Assembly (NCBI GenBank): GCA_030263275.1
Contig: SZOR01000002.1
Location: forward strand, 44,598-108,597
Reading direction: 5' to 3'
DNA from: DSNY01 sp016861185
Lineage (GTDB): Bacteria; Pseudomonadota; Gammaproteobacteria; Burkholderiales; Burkholderiaceae_F
DNA length: 64,000 bases
A program made the position numbers and the translations under genes. Below the pieces are notes generated by a model. It did no database searches. It was not told where the DNA came from and worked only from the letters and a program-made list of their open reading frames with translations. This document shows positions 1 through 11,400 of this stretch, piece after piece; positions within the stretch are counted from its first letter, which is position 1, and each line of letters starts with the position of its first letter.

Positions 1-633
1 GCGGAAGTTGAAGTGCCGGCGTTCGCAGCGGATCTCCGACGCCGCCGCGCCGAACAACTCCTGCAGGTGCGCCTCGGTGCCCCACAGCGCCGGGCTCTTT
101 ACGCCGGCCGGCGGCGGCACGTGCGCGCCGATCACCTTGAACAGCCGGCCGATGAAGCCGTCGGGCGTCCAGTTGGCCAGGCCGATGCGGCCGCCGCTGC
201 GAACGACGCGCAGCATCTCGTCGGCCGTGCGCTGATGATCCGGCGCGAACATCGCGCCATAGGTCGACAGCACGACGTCGAAGCTACCGTCGGCGAAGGG
301 CAGGTCTTCGGCGTCGGCGACCTGGAAGGTCACGTCCAGGCCTTCGGCCAGCGCACGCGCGCGGCCCTTGTCGAGCAGCGCCGGCACGTAGTCGGTCGAG
401 GTGACCTGCGCGAAGCGCCGCGCGGCGGCGAGCGTGGCATTGCCGTTGCCGGCGGCCACGTCGAGCACGCGCTCGCCGGCGCGCACGTCGGCGGCTTCGG
501 CGAGCGATTCGCCGACGATCTGCAGCGTGGTGCCGATGACGGCGAAATCCCCGCTCGCCCAGGTGGCTTGCTGCCGCCGCTTGATGGCGGCGAAGTCGGG
601 GGTTTCGGCGGCGGTATGGAGAGTTTGCGGCAT
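1..633 (-). CDS. Class I SAM-dependent methyltransferase, C-terminus cut by window edge
   Basis: The minus-strand frame is open from an ATG at 633 to the window edge (211 codons, no stop reached), so the C-terminus is missing. The protein starts MPQTLHTAAE. Motif I of Rossmann-fold methyltransferases is clear (VLDVAAGNGNATLAAARR, about residues 55-72), followed by an acidic motif II region and the post-I motif EDLPFADGSFDVV. This is the UbiE/UbiG-like type that methylates small molecules; the substrate cannot be read from the sequence. The gene is divergent from the regulator at 737, with about 100 bp between them, so that regulator may control it (inference from layout only). Confidence 0.85.
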   Translation of the reverse strand, partial: MPQTLHTAAETPDFAAIKRRQQATWASGDFAVIGTTLQIVGESLAEAADVRAGERVLDVAAGNGNATLAAARRFAQVTSTDYVPALLDKGRARALAEGLDVTFQVADAEDLPFADGSFDVVLSTYGAMFAPDHQRTADEMLRVVRSGGRIGLANWTPDGFIGRLFKVIGAHVPPPAGVKSPALWGTEAHLQELFGAAASEIRCERRHFNFR

Positions 634-736
634 GGGCGTGACGAGAAGTTGGAACTGCCGTGCAGGCTAGGCGCCCGCGCGCGCGAAGTCCTAAGCGAAA
701 TCTCAAATCGCAGTGAAAGAACTACGATTGGGTGCC

Positions 737-2272
737 ATGAGCGAACCGAACGCGCGCGAACGAAGTCCGGACCGGCTTGCGCTCGGCGGCTACGTGCTCG
801 ACCTGGCGGCGGGCGAACTGCTGACGCCCGAACGGCAACTCGCCGGCCTGCGCAAGCAGGCGCTCGAGGTGCTGCTCGCGCTCGGGCGCCGCGCCGGGCA
901 GGTCGTCGGCAAGGACGAACTGATGGACCTCGTGTGGCCGCGCGTCGTGGTCGGCGAAGGGTCGCTGACGCAGGCGATCGCCGAAATCCGCCGCGCGCTC
1001 GGCGACGCCGAGCACCGGCTGGTACGCAACGTCGCGCGGCGCGGCTACATGCTGGTCGCCGATGCGCCGGGCGACGCGCCCGAGCTGTCGATCGCGGTGA
1101 TGCCGTTCAAGATCGAGGGCGTCGCCGGCGAGGGCGACTGGTTCGCCGACGCGTTGCACGGGGACCTCGTCGGCGAGCTGACACGCATGCACGGCACGCT
1201 CGTGATCGGGCGCGGCACGATGGCGACGTACAAGGACCGCGCGGTCGATCCGCGCCAGGTGGCGCGCGAGCTGCGCGTTCGGCACGTGGTGCTCGCCAGC
1301 CTGCGTCACGAGGACGCCATCGTTCGACTGAGCATTGCGCTGGTCGATGGCGCGAGCGGCGTGCAGCGCTGGACGGAAACCTTCGTCGCCGAGCGCGCGC
1401 GGCTGCCGCAGATGATCGCCGAGCTGGCGATGCGGATCGGCCGCGCGTTGCTGCCGCAGCTGTATCGCTCGGCAGTCGAGCGCCGCGCGGCACTGTCAGC
1501 GCTCGAAGTGTCGGCCGACGATCTGGCGATGCGCGCGGCGGTGCTGTGGTACCGCGGCCTGCGTGCCGACAACCTCGCCGAAGCGCTGCAGCTCGCCGAA
1601 CGCGCGGTCGCGCTCGATCCGGATTCGGCGCGCGGCTGGTTCTGCATCACGTTCATCGGCGTGCACGCCCTGCTCAACGGCTGGGTGACCGATCGCGCGG
1701 CGATGGTTTGCCGCATCGACGAGGCGACGGCGCAGCTCGAGCGGCTCGACGGCGATGCCTTCTCTACGCACCAGGCCAAGGTGATCCAATCGTTCGTGAA
1801 GCAGGACTGGACGGCGATGCTGCGCCTGACGGAAACGTGGGCCGAGCGCTCCCAGCATCCGAACGCCTTCGGCGCGCGCGGCTACGCGCTGCTGCTGCAC
1901 GGGCGCGCCGACGAGGCGGTGGCGGCATTGGAGCGGGCTTTGCGGCTCGCGCCGCGCGAGCCGGTGTGCGCCGAATGGCAGTACCGGCTGGCGATGGCGC
2001 ACTTCGTCGCCGAACGCTACGAACTGGCGTGCGACTGGGCGCAGACCGCCGCGCTGACCAACCCGAACCTGCCGTGGCCGCCCGTGCACGCCGCGGCGAT
2101 GCACCGGCTCGGGCACGCGGAAGAAGCGGGGCGAGTGTTCAGCGACTTCCTGGCGCGCCATCCCGCCTTCACATCCATGCATGTCGCGGAACGGCTGCCC
2201 GGTGACGAGCCGAGATTGGCCGAGGCGCGCGAACGCCTGCTCGGCAGCCTGAAAGCGCTCGGGCTTCGCTAG
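737..2272 (+). CDS. Winged-helix (CadC/OmpR-type DNA-binding) regulator with TolB-like and TPR regions
   Basis: The protein has 511 aa from the ATG at 737; a GTG at 713 would add 8 residues, but the ATG gives the better N-terminus. Residues about 8-100 form a Trans_reg_C winged helix (the recognition-helix region GEGSLTQAIAEIRRALGD is followed by the wing VARRGYMLV). Residues about 115-230 resemble the TolB/FlgO-like N-terminal domain seen in adenylate-cyclase-like regulators (LSIAVMPF, then an ADALHGDL stretch). The rest is helical and TPR-like (for example ALERALRLAPREP). There is no receiver domain and no membrane segment, so it is probably a cytoplasmic one-component regulator. The ligand is unknown. 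It is divergent from the methyltransferase at 633. Confidence 0.8.
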   Translation: MSEPNARERSPDRLALGGYVLDLAAGELLTPERQLAGLRKQALEVLLALGRRAGQVVGKDELMDLVWPRVVVGEGSLTQAIAEIRRALGDAEHRLVRNVARRGYMLVADAPGDAPELSIAVMPFKIEGVAGEGDWFADALHGDLVGELTRMHGTLVIGRGTMATYKDRAVDPRQVARELRVRHVVLASLRHEDAIVRLSIALVDGASGVQRWTETFVAERARLPQMIAELAMRIGRALLPQLYRSAVERRAALSALEVSADDLAMRAAVLWYRGLRADNLAEALQLAERAVALDPDSARGWFCITFIGVHALLNGWVTDRAAMVCRIDEATAQLERLDGDAFSTHQAKVIQSFVKQDWTAMLRLTETWAERSQHPNAFGARGYALLLHGRADEAVAALERALRLAPREPVCAEWQYRLAMAHFVAERYELACDWAQTAALTNPNLPWPPVHAAAMHRLGHAEEAGRVFSDFLARHPAFTSMHVAERLPGDEPRLAEARERLLGSLKALGLR

Positions 2273-2490
2273 CTGTGCGCGGACACGTCGGTTCGCGCGC
2301 GCGGCGGAGGAGATCGAAGGCTGCGCGATGCGGCCTGCCGAGATGTTCCGCGCAGCGCGGTTCACGCGCTTCCGTAGAGCCGCCGAGACGCCGTTCAACC
2401 TGATTCCGGGAGCGCGCCGCTGAGCGGCAACTTCGTCCGATCGAACGACCGCGCCGCGCCCGTGTCGAGCGGGCGCGGCACCGCACGCGC

Positions 2491-5400
2491 TCAGAACTCG
2501 TAGCGGATCTCGCCGATCACCGCCTGCGCGCGATAGCCGGACCGCAGCTCGGCCGTGTAGCGCAGGAACGAGACGAACCCGCTGTTCGAGCGGTACGTTA
2601 CGCCGAGGCTTGCGCGCGCGCCGTTGCGCTCGACCGGCTGCCCTTCGATCGCGAAGCTCGCGTCCGGCGCGTCCAGATACGCGGCGTTGATCAGACGGTT
2701 GTCGCGGCCGAAGTCGTGCAGCCACGCCAGGCTCGCTTCCGGCGCGAAGCTCGCGTTTCCGCGCGCAGCGTAGACCCGCGTCCAGCGTACGCCCAGCTCG
2801 GAAACCAGCGCTTCGGTCGTGCGCGGCGCGACCGCGAGCGCGATGCCGCTGCCGGCCTCGCTGAAGCCGTCCTCCTTCAGCCGCGTGTAGCGCAGCTTGA
2901 CGAACGGGTCGAGCCAGTGTTCGCCGGCGCGCGCGAGCACGCCGGCGCCGAGCCCGAGGGCGAGCACCTTCGCGTCGTGCCTGCTCGCCACCGGCGTAAT
3001 CGTGCTGCCGACGACGATCGTGCGGCGGCTGTCGTAGCGGACGTTGCCTGCCGACAGCGCGCCGTCGACGTAGGCAGTGCCGCGCGCGTAGCTGCCGTAC
3101 AGCGCGAGCAGGTTCGAGTCGACGTCGGCCGCGTTGCCGGCGAGGTCGGACTCGACCGTGTTCCGCACGCGACCGAAGCTCAGTCCAGCGCTGAACGCGT
3201 TGCCGAAGCGATGATCGATGCCGATCGCGAAACCCGCGAGATCGAATCCGTAGCCGGCGAACTCGGTCGCGGGATCCTGATCGCCGCGCTGCGCGAACGC
3301 CTGCATCCAAACGCCGTACGGCTGCGCCTGCCGCTGCTCGGCCGCCTCCAGCACCTGCCGCGCGCCGCCGCTCGCGGCGAGGCGGATCGGCTGCTCCGCG
3401 AGCCTCGCCGCATCGGCGCGCGCGCCCACCTGCAGCGCGCCGGTGCGCTGCTCGACCGTCTGCACGAACTGCGTTGCGCTCGTCATGCCGGCGCGGGTGC
3501 CCTGTTCGTACATCGCGGGGCTCAGGCTCGCGAACGCGGTCGCGAACTCCGCATCGCTCGCCATGCCCTGGATCGTTCCCAGCGCCCGCCGCAGATCGCC
3601 GTGCGCCGTCGGCAGCACGCGGTCGAGGTGTCCCGCGACGCGCTGCGCGTTGGGAGCGCCGGCGACCGTCGTGAAGCTCAGCACGTCGGCGCGGACGTTG
3701 AACGCGTCGGCGAGCTGTTGCGTCGAGAAGCCGACCAGCCGCGTCGGCGCGGGCAACTCGATGCGGTCGAACGTCGTGCCCGCCGCGAACCCACCGTCGG
3801 CGCGCAGCACCTCGTAAGTGGTGCCGTTCACGTATGGCCCGGCGCCGCGCTGCACGCGCAGGCTGCCGCCGAGCCGCGCCCCGCCGGTCACCTGGAACCT
3901 GCCGTGCGAGCCGTCGCCGTCGATCGCGGCGAGGAACAGCCCGTCGCCGGCGAAGCGGTAGTCGCTCTCGACGCGCAGCGTGCCCTGCTGCATGTCGAGA
4001 CGCTGCATCGTCGGCAGAGCGGCGAGCGTGAACGTGCCTTCACCGCGCTTGACGACCTCGGTGCCCGGCAGCGTGCCGCCGAAGCTGCCGCTGCCTGCAA
4101 ACTGCAGCGCGAGGCGGCCGTCGTCGATGACGGCGCCCTCGATCACGGGCGTTCCTTCCAGCGTCAGCACGTCGGTGCCGCCGCCCAGATTGATGTCGCC
4201 GCGCGTGACCGAACCGTCGCCGAGAACGACGAGATCGTTGCCGGCGCCGACGTCGATCGCCGTGCCTGCCGCCGAGCTGCCGTTGAACGTTTGCGTCGTC
4301 GTGATCGTGCCGCGGTTGATCACCGTGTCGTTGCCGCCGCCGGTCGCGATGCCGACGGCCGTCGCGCTGCCGAGGTAGCCCTCGCCGACCGCCTCGACCG
4401 CGATCGTGCCGGTGTTGACGATCGCGTTGCCGCCGTGCCCGCCGGCGATGCCGACCGCCGCGGCGTGGGCGGTGCTGCCGAATCTGAGGCCGAACAGCTC
4501 GGACCCCGATCGGCTGCCGCCGCCCGCCTCGGCGCGAACCTGCAGCGCGCCGAGGTTGTCGACCCGGTTGACGCCGTTGCCGAGCAAGGCGCCGTACGCG
4601 GTCGCGCGCGCCTCGACGAGGCCCTCGGGCAGCATCGACGACAGAGGCGCTGCCGTAGCGGCCACGCCCGTCACGCGCAGCGTGCCCCCATTGCGCACGA
4701 CCGTCGCGCCGTCGCCGGCGTGCAGTCCATAGGCCTCGCTGCCGGCTTTGGCCGGACCGGCGGCGGTGTACGGCGCCGCCTGCGCCGTTGCGCCGACCTC
4801 GATCGTGCCCGTGTTCTTCAGCGTGTTCGCCGCGCCGAACGCGGCGATGCCGGTGGCGCCGACGCCGCGCGCGTCGGTGTACTCGAGGAAAGCGTCGATT
4901 TCGCCGCCCCAGCCCGGATCGACCAGCGAGCGCGCCTGTGCACGCGCGTCAGTCACGACCTTGATCGTGCCCTCGTTGACGACCTTCGTTTGCTCGCCCG
5001 CGGCCAGAATGCCGGTCGCGCGTGCGCCTTCGATCTCGGCCGTCGCCCGCGCTTCGACGTCGCCGTCGGCGCCCACCGCGTTGGCGTAGCTGAACGCCGT
5101 CGCCCGTGGTTGCGCGAGCACGTCGATCGTCGCGTCTTTTGCGTTATGCACTTCGGCGCGTGTGCCGGCAACCTGCACGCCGATCGCCTCGGTCGCGCTC
5201 ACCTCGGACGCCGTGGTGGCGAACGAATCGATCGACAGGATGTCGCTGCCGTAGCCGGCGTAGACGCTGGCATCGGCCGTCGGCGTCGCGCGCACGACGA
5301 TCGTTCCTTCGTTGCGCACGACGTTGTCGCCGCCGGCCGCGCCGATGCCCAGCGCGCGCGTGTGGCTTGCCGCCGCGGCGGCCGTCGCGCGCGAGTCCGG

Positions 5401-8400
5401 ATCGCGGAAGAGATCGGCGCCGTCGGCGTCGCTCTTCGCCTCGGCCGCCGCGTTCGGGCTGGCGAGCACGCGCAGTTCGCCGCGGTTGGTCACCTCGTTG
5501 TCGCCGCCGCCGGCGTCGATGCCGCTCACCTGCAGGCCGCGCGCTTCGGCCGAGGCCGTCCCCGTGCCGTCGCCGGACACGATCGCGTCGCCGTAGCCCT
5601 CGGCGAGCGCCGAGACCTGCGGCTGCGCGTCGATGCGGATCGTGCCGCCGTTGTCGATGCGGTCGCTGCCGCTGCCGGTGCGGATGCCGAACACCGCGCC
5701 CGGTTCGAGCGCCGCGGTCGAGGTCGAATACGCGTCGACGTCGATGCCGAGGAAGTTCGAAAGCAGTTGCGCATCCGCGCGGCTGTTGGCCGCTGCGGTG
5801 CCGCCCAACGCCAGCGCGATCGTTCCCTTGTTGATCGCGGCGTTGTCGCCGTCGCCGAGATCGACGCCGCGCGCCGACAGGCTGGAGACTGCCTGCGCGC
5901 GCGACACGCCGTCGGAGAAGATGAAAGCGCCCGAACGCGCGTCGCTGCCCGCGGTCGGCGCCGCTTCGAGCCGGACATCGATCAGCGCATCGCTCGCGTT
6001 GATCAGCGCGTCGTCGCCGCTGCCGGCGGCAACGCCGGTCGCGGTGGTCCGCGCGGCGACAGACGCCGCCGAGCGCGCGCTGCCGAACACCGCTTCGGCG
6101 CCGCCGCTCGAGGTCAGCGTGGCCTTGGACGCGACGGAAAGGCGCCCGAGGTTCACGACGAAGTTGTCGCCCGCGCCTGCGGCGATGCCGATCGCCCCGG
6201 TGCGCGCCGACAGCACTTCCTGCGCAGCCGCGCCGCCGGCGAAGGCGAACGAAGTCGCCTGCGAAGTCAGCAGCGACGTCGCCGACACGTCGAGCGTGCC
6301 GCGGTTCTTGATCGCATCGCCGCCTTCGCCGCCGTCGATGCCGGTCGCCGTGGCGATCGCGTGCACCTGCGAATCGGCCGCGGCGCCGCCGAAGATCGCC
6401 TTGCCGCCGCCGGCGGCGCTCATCGATGCCGTGCTGCCGATCTCGGCCTTGCCTTCGTTGGCGATCCAGTCGTCGCCGCTGCCGCCCGCGAGACCCGTCG
6501 CGCCCGCTGCGGCACCGAGCGTGAACGTGGTCGGCGCATAACCGACGATGCTCCACGACGAACCGCTCATGCCGGCGCCGGCGACCGAGCCGACCTTCAG
6601 CGTGCCGGCGGACCGGTTGACGATCACGTCGTCGTCGTCGCCGCCGTCGATGCCGCTCGCCTGGCTGCTCGTCACCGAGTTGCCCTCGGAGCCAGCCATG
6701 CCGATCACCGACAGCGAGAACGACTTCGCGTAGGTCTCGGCCGCGGCGCCGGCGTCGAGCGTGCCGCTGTTGAAGAGGCGGTCCTTGCCTGCGCCGCCCG
6801 CAATGCCGGCGACGCTCGCGCTCGCGAGCGTGTTGGCGTCGGCGCTGCTCGCGCCGATGACGCTCACGCCGATGCTGTCGGCGCGGCTGCGCGCGAGCGC
6901 AGCGACGGTCAACGTTCCGGCGTTTTCGAGCGCGTCGTTGCCGCGCCCGCCGTCGATGCCGATGCCCGCGGCCGCGGCCGTGGTGGCCGCATCGACGAAA
7001 CCGCCGCCGACGAGCGTGACGCCGACCGAGGTGGCCGTCGCGCAGGCGCCGCCGCCGACATCGCACTTGGCGCTGCCGTCGCGCAGCGAAGGCAGCCCGG
7101 CCGTCACCGTGATCTGCGCCGCATTCAGGACTTCGTCGTTGCCGTCACCGCTGGCGATGCCGCGCGCGGTCGCGCTCGCGGTCTTCGCGGCCGACGCGTC
7201 CGCGGCCCCGATCAGCGACACGGAAATCGAATCGGCGCTCGCGCCGCTGTTCGCACTGGCCGTCAGCGCGCCGCGATTCTCGATCGCGTCGTTGCCGGCG
7301 CCGGCCGCCACACCGGTGGACTCGGCGGTGGCCGTACCGTTGGCGTCGCCGAAGGTGCCGCCGATCAGCGTCGCGCTCACCGACAGCCCGTACACCGAGG
7401 CGCCGCTCGCCGCCGAGACGTTGCTTTCGTTGAGGATCTTCGCGCCGCCGTCGCCGAACTGGATGCCGGTCGCGCGTGCGGTCGCCGTGTTGCTCATGTC
7501 GCCCATCGCCGCGCCGAACAGCGTGCCGGAGATGCTCAGGCCCTCGGCGCTGGCGATCGACACGGCGCTCACGTCGCCGCGGTTGGCGATCTCGCTGCCC
7601 TTGTCGCGATCGCAGTGGCCGTGGCCGCCGCTCATCGCGGCGACGCCGTCGCCGCATGCCGCCGGCGCGCTGCCGTTGCGGATGCCGACCGCCGTCGACG
7701 TGGCGGTGGTCGTCACGTTCGCGGTCGTGAAGCCGAGCCCCAACGCGCTGATCGATGCGCCGGTCGCTTCGACCTGCGCCTCGGACGAGGCGCGCACGGA
7801 CCCTTCGTTGAGAATCCTGTCGCGCCCTCCGCCGCCGTCCAGCCCATACGCCTCGCTGGTCGCCGTGCTGCTGGCGTCGGTGATCGCCGCGCCGCCGGCG
7901 AGGCCGATCGCGAGCGACACGTTGACGCCGATGCTCAGCGCATCGGTCCTGGCCTTGCCCTTCACGTCGACGCCGCCTTCGTTGACGAGCACGTCGTCGC
8001 CCGTGCCGCCATCGATGCCGCTTACGAGCGAGGTCGCCGTTGCGCTGGTGTTCGCGATCGCCGCGCCGCCCGCGGCACCCGCCAGCGAAAGGTTGCCGCT
8101 GACGCTGACGCCGGTCGCGTGCGCGGTTGCCTGCACGGTGGCCGGCGCGTAGTCCGGCAGCGAACCGACCGCAATCGTGCCGGTGTTGACGAGCACGTCG
8201 TTGCCTTCGCCGCCGGCCATGCCGGTCGCGCGCACTTCGGCCGTGCCCTTGCCGTCGACCATCGACACGCCGGCGGCCACGCCCGCCGTGATGGCGGCGT
8301 TCAGGCTCACGCCGACGCTGATCGCATCGGCGTCGGCGGTGACGTTCTGCACCGAAATGCTGCCGGTGTTGGCGAGCATGTCGTTGCCGCTGCCGCCGTG

Positions 8401-11400
8401 CAACCCGCTCGCCGCGCTCTTCGCGCTCGCGCTGGTGTCGAGCAGCGCCGCGCCGACCGCGAGCCCGTTGTTGACAACCGAAAGCTGGACGCTGATGTCG
8501 GTGCCGTCGGTGTTGGCCGTCACGCCGTCGATGCCGATGCGACCTTTGTTGAGTATCCAGTCGTTGCCGCTGCCGCCGTCGATGCCGATCGCCTCGGCTT
8601 CCGCAGCGGCGCGCGAGCGGCCGAGCGAAGCGCCGCCCGCAATGCCGCCGTTGAACACGCCGGCGAGCGTCGCGCCGACCGTCACCGAGTCGGTGTCGGC
8701 GCCGATGCGCGCGAGCGTGATCTCGTCCTTGTTCCACAGCGCGTCGTCGCGCGCACCGCCGTCGATGCCGATCGCGCGCGCGATCGAGGTGGCGCTCGAG
8801 TCGGCCAGCGTGACGCCGGCCGCCACGCCGTTGTTGGCGCCGGTCAGCGCGACCGACACGACGGTCGCGTCGCCGTCGGCGCCGACATCGGTGATCGCAA
8901 TCCTGCCGCGGTTGATCGCGAGATCGTCGCCCGCGCCGCCGTCGAGTCCGCGCGCGACCGCGGTCGCGGTGGCGCTGCCGTCGGCCAGCCCCGCGGAGAT
9001 GTCGAGTCCGTTCGCCGAGCCGCTCAGCCCGACCGACACGCCGACCGCGTCGGCCGCCGCGTTCACGCGCTGCACGGTGATGCTGCCTTCGTTCGCCAGC
9101 ACGTCCTTGCCGGCGCCAGCGGCCAGTCCGCTCGCCTCGCTCGTGGCGTTCACGCCCGTTTCGACGAGCGCTGCGCCGACGGCGAGCCCGTCCTTCGCGA
9201 ACTTGATGTCGACGCTGACACCGACCGAATCGGACTCGGCCTCGATGTCTTCGAGCACGATCGCGCCGGTGTTCGACAGGCGGTCGCGTCCTTCACCGCC
9301 GCTCATCGCGGCCGCGTTGGTCGTCGCCGCCGCGTCGGCGTCGACCAGCGCCGCGCCGAGCACGAGGCCGTCCTTCGCGCCGGCGATGTCGAGCGAGACG
9401 CTGACGGCATTGCTGTCGCTGCGAACGCCGCCGATGGCGATCGACTTCTCGTTGGCGAGCGCGTCGTCGCCTGCGCCGCCCGCGATGCCGGCGACGGTCG
9501 CGGTGCTGACCGCGTCGCTCAGCGCGAGCGCCGCGCCCGCGGTCAGCCCTTGCTTCGAGAACTGCCCGTTCAGCGACACGCCCACGGCGGTCGTGTCCGA
9601 GCCGATGCTGCGCAGCTCGATGTTGCCGCGGTTGGTGATCTCGTCGTCGCCTTCTCCGCCGTCGATGCCGGCGACGTTCGCGGCCGAAGTCGCGCGCGTG
9701 TCGGTCAGCGCGGCGCCGATCGCCGCACCCTGCTTGGTGTCGACGGTTGCTTCGAGGCCGACGCTCACCGTCGTCGCGGTCGCCTGCACGCCGTTCGTCT
9801 CGCCGGAGCGCGCCTGCGTCGCGATCGTGCCGGAGTTGACGATCGCGTCGTCGCCGGCGCCGCCGGCGATGCCGGTCGCCGTCGCGCTGGCGTTCACGGC
9901 CGAGCGCGTCAGCGCAGCGCCGGCGGCAAGCCCCGTCGCTATCCCTTCGACGCTGACGTTGACACCGACCGCCACCGCCTGCGAGGTCGACGTGAGCCCG
10001 ATCGAGCCGCTGTTGGCGACCTCGTTCGCCGCGTCGTCGCCCTCGATGCCGGTCGCGTTCGCGCGCGCCGTCGCGCTGGTGTCGCTCAGCGTCACGCCGG
10101 CCACCACGCCGGTGCCCTTGACGATGGCGACGCTCGCGCCGACGTTCACCGCGGTCGTGTTGGCGTCCGCATCGACCGCGATGCTGCCGCCGTTCGTCAG
10201 ATCGCCGGGCGGTTTCGACTGGCACTGCGACGAACCGCTCAGCGCCGTCACGTTCGCATCGCCGCCGCAGTGAGCGCCGTCGCCGTCGACGACCCCGCCG
10301 GCGCGCAGTCCGACGGCGCCGGCCGTCGCCGTCGCCTCGGCGTCGATCACGGTCGCGCCGGCACCGAGGCCCTTCTTGGCCATCCCCTCGATGTTCACGA
10401 GCACCGCCACCGAGGTCGCGTCCGCGTTCGCGGTCGCCGTCACCTGGCTCTGGTTGTCGATCAGGTCTTCGCCGGCGCCGCCTTCGATGCCGATCGCATC
10501 GGCGGTCGCGGTCGAGCGCGATTTCGCGAGCGAAACGCCGATCACCGCGCCGTTCTTCTCGAGCGCGAGGTTGACGCCAGCGTTGACGTTCACGGTTTCG
10601 GCGTCCGCCGTCGAGGTCACCGTGCCGCGGTTGACGATGCGGTCGTCGTCGTCGCCGCCGGCGATGCCGGTGGCGGCGGCCGTCGCGGTGTTCGACGTGT
10701 CGCCGGCGATGCCGCCGCCGAGGATCGACGGCGCGTCGCCCTGCTTGCCTTCGAGCGAGCCGAGCACGTCGAGGTTGACCGTCACCGCGTAGCCGTAGGT
10801 GTCGGCCGCCGCGGTGATCGTGCCTTCGTTGGTGATCCGGTCGCGGCCGCTGCCGCCGTCGATGCCGCGCGCCGTGCTGTCGCCCTTGTTCTCGGCGCGC
10901 GCCAGCGTGACGTCGCCCTCGATCGACAGCGGCGGCGGCTTCGGCGCATTCGGATCGGGCTTGGCCGAGTCCTCGAACTTCAGCCCGATCGCCGCGGCCG
11001 CATCGGCGGCGCCGCCCTTCGCCTGCGCGAACACGTCGATCGTGCCGGCGTTGCGGATCGCGTCGTCGCCCTGCCCGCCGTCGATGCCGCGCGCGGTGGC
11101 GCTCGCTTCGGTGGTCGAGTCGGAGACGACCAGCACGGGGCTCAACGGGATCGGGAACGACCAGGCTTTCGGCGCCAGATCGATCGCCAGCTCCGCAATG
11201 TTCATCGACACCACGGTGCTCGACGCGCTCGCCACCGCATCGACGTCGATCGTCTTCGTGTTGACGATCTCGTCGCCGCCGCCTTCGCCCGCGATGCCGG
11301 TCGCCTTCGCTTCGGCGCGCGTCCCCGCCGAACCGAGCACGAAGCCGGGCGTCGGAACGTGCCAGTTGAAGACGGTGGCGCCGACGTTCACGCCCTGCTG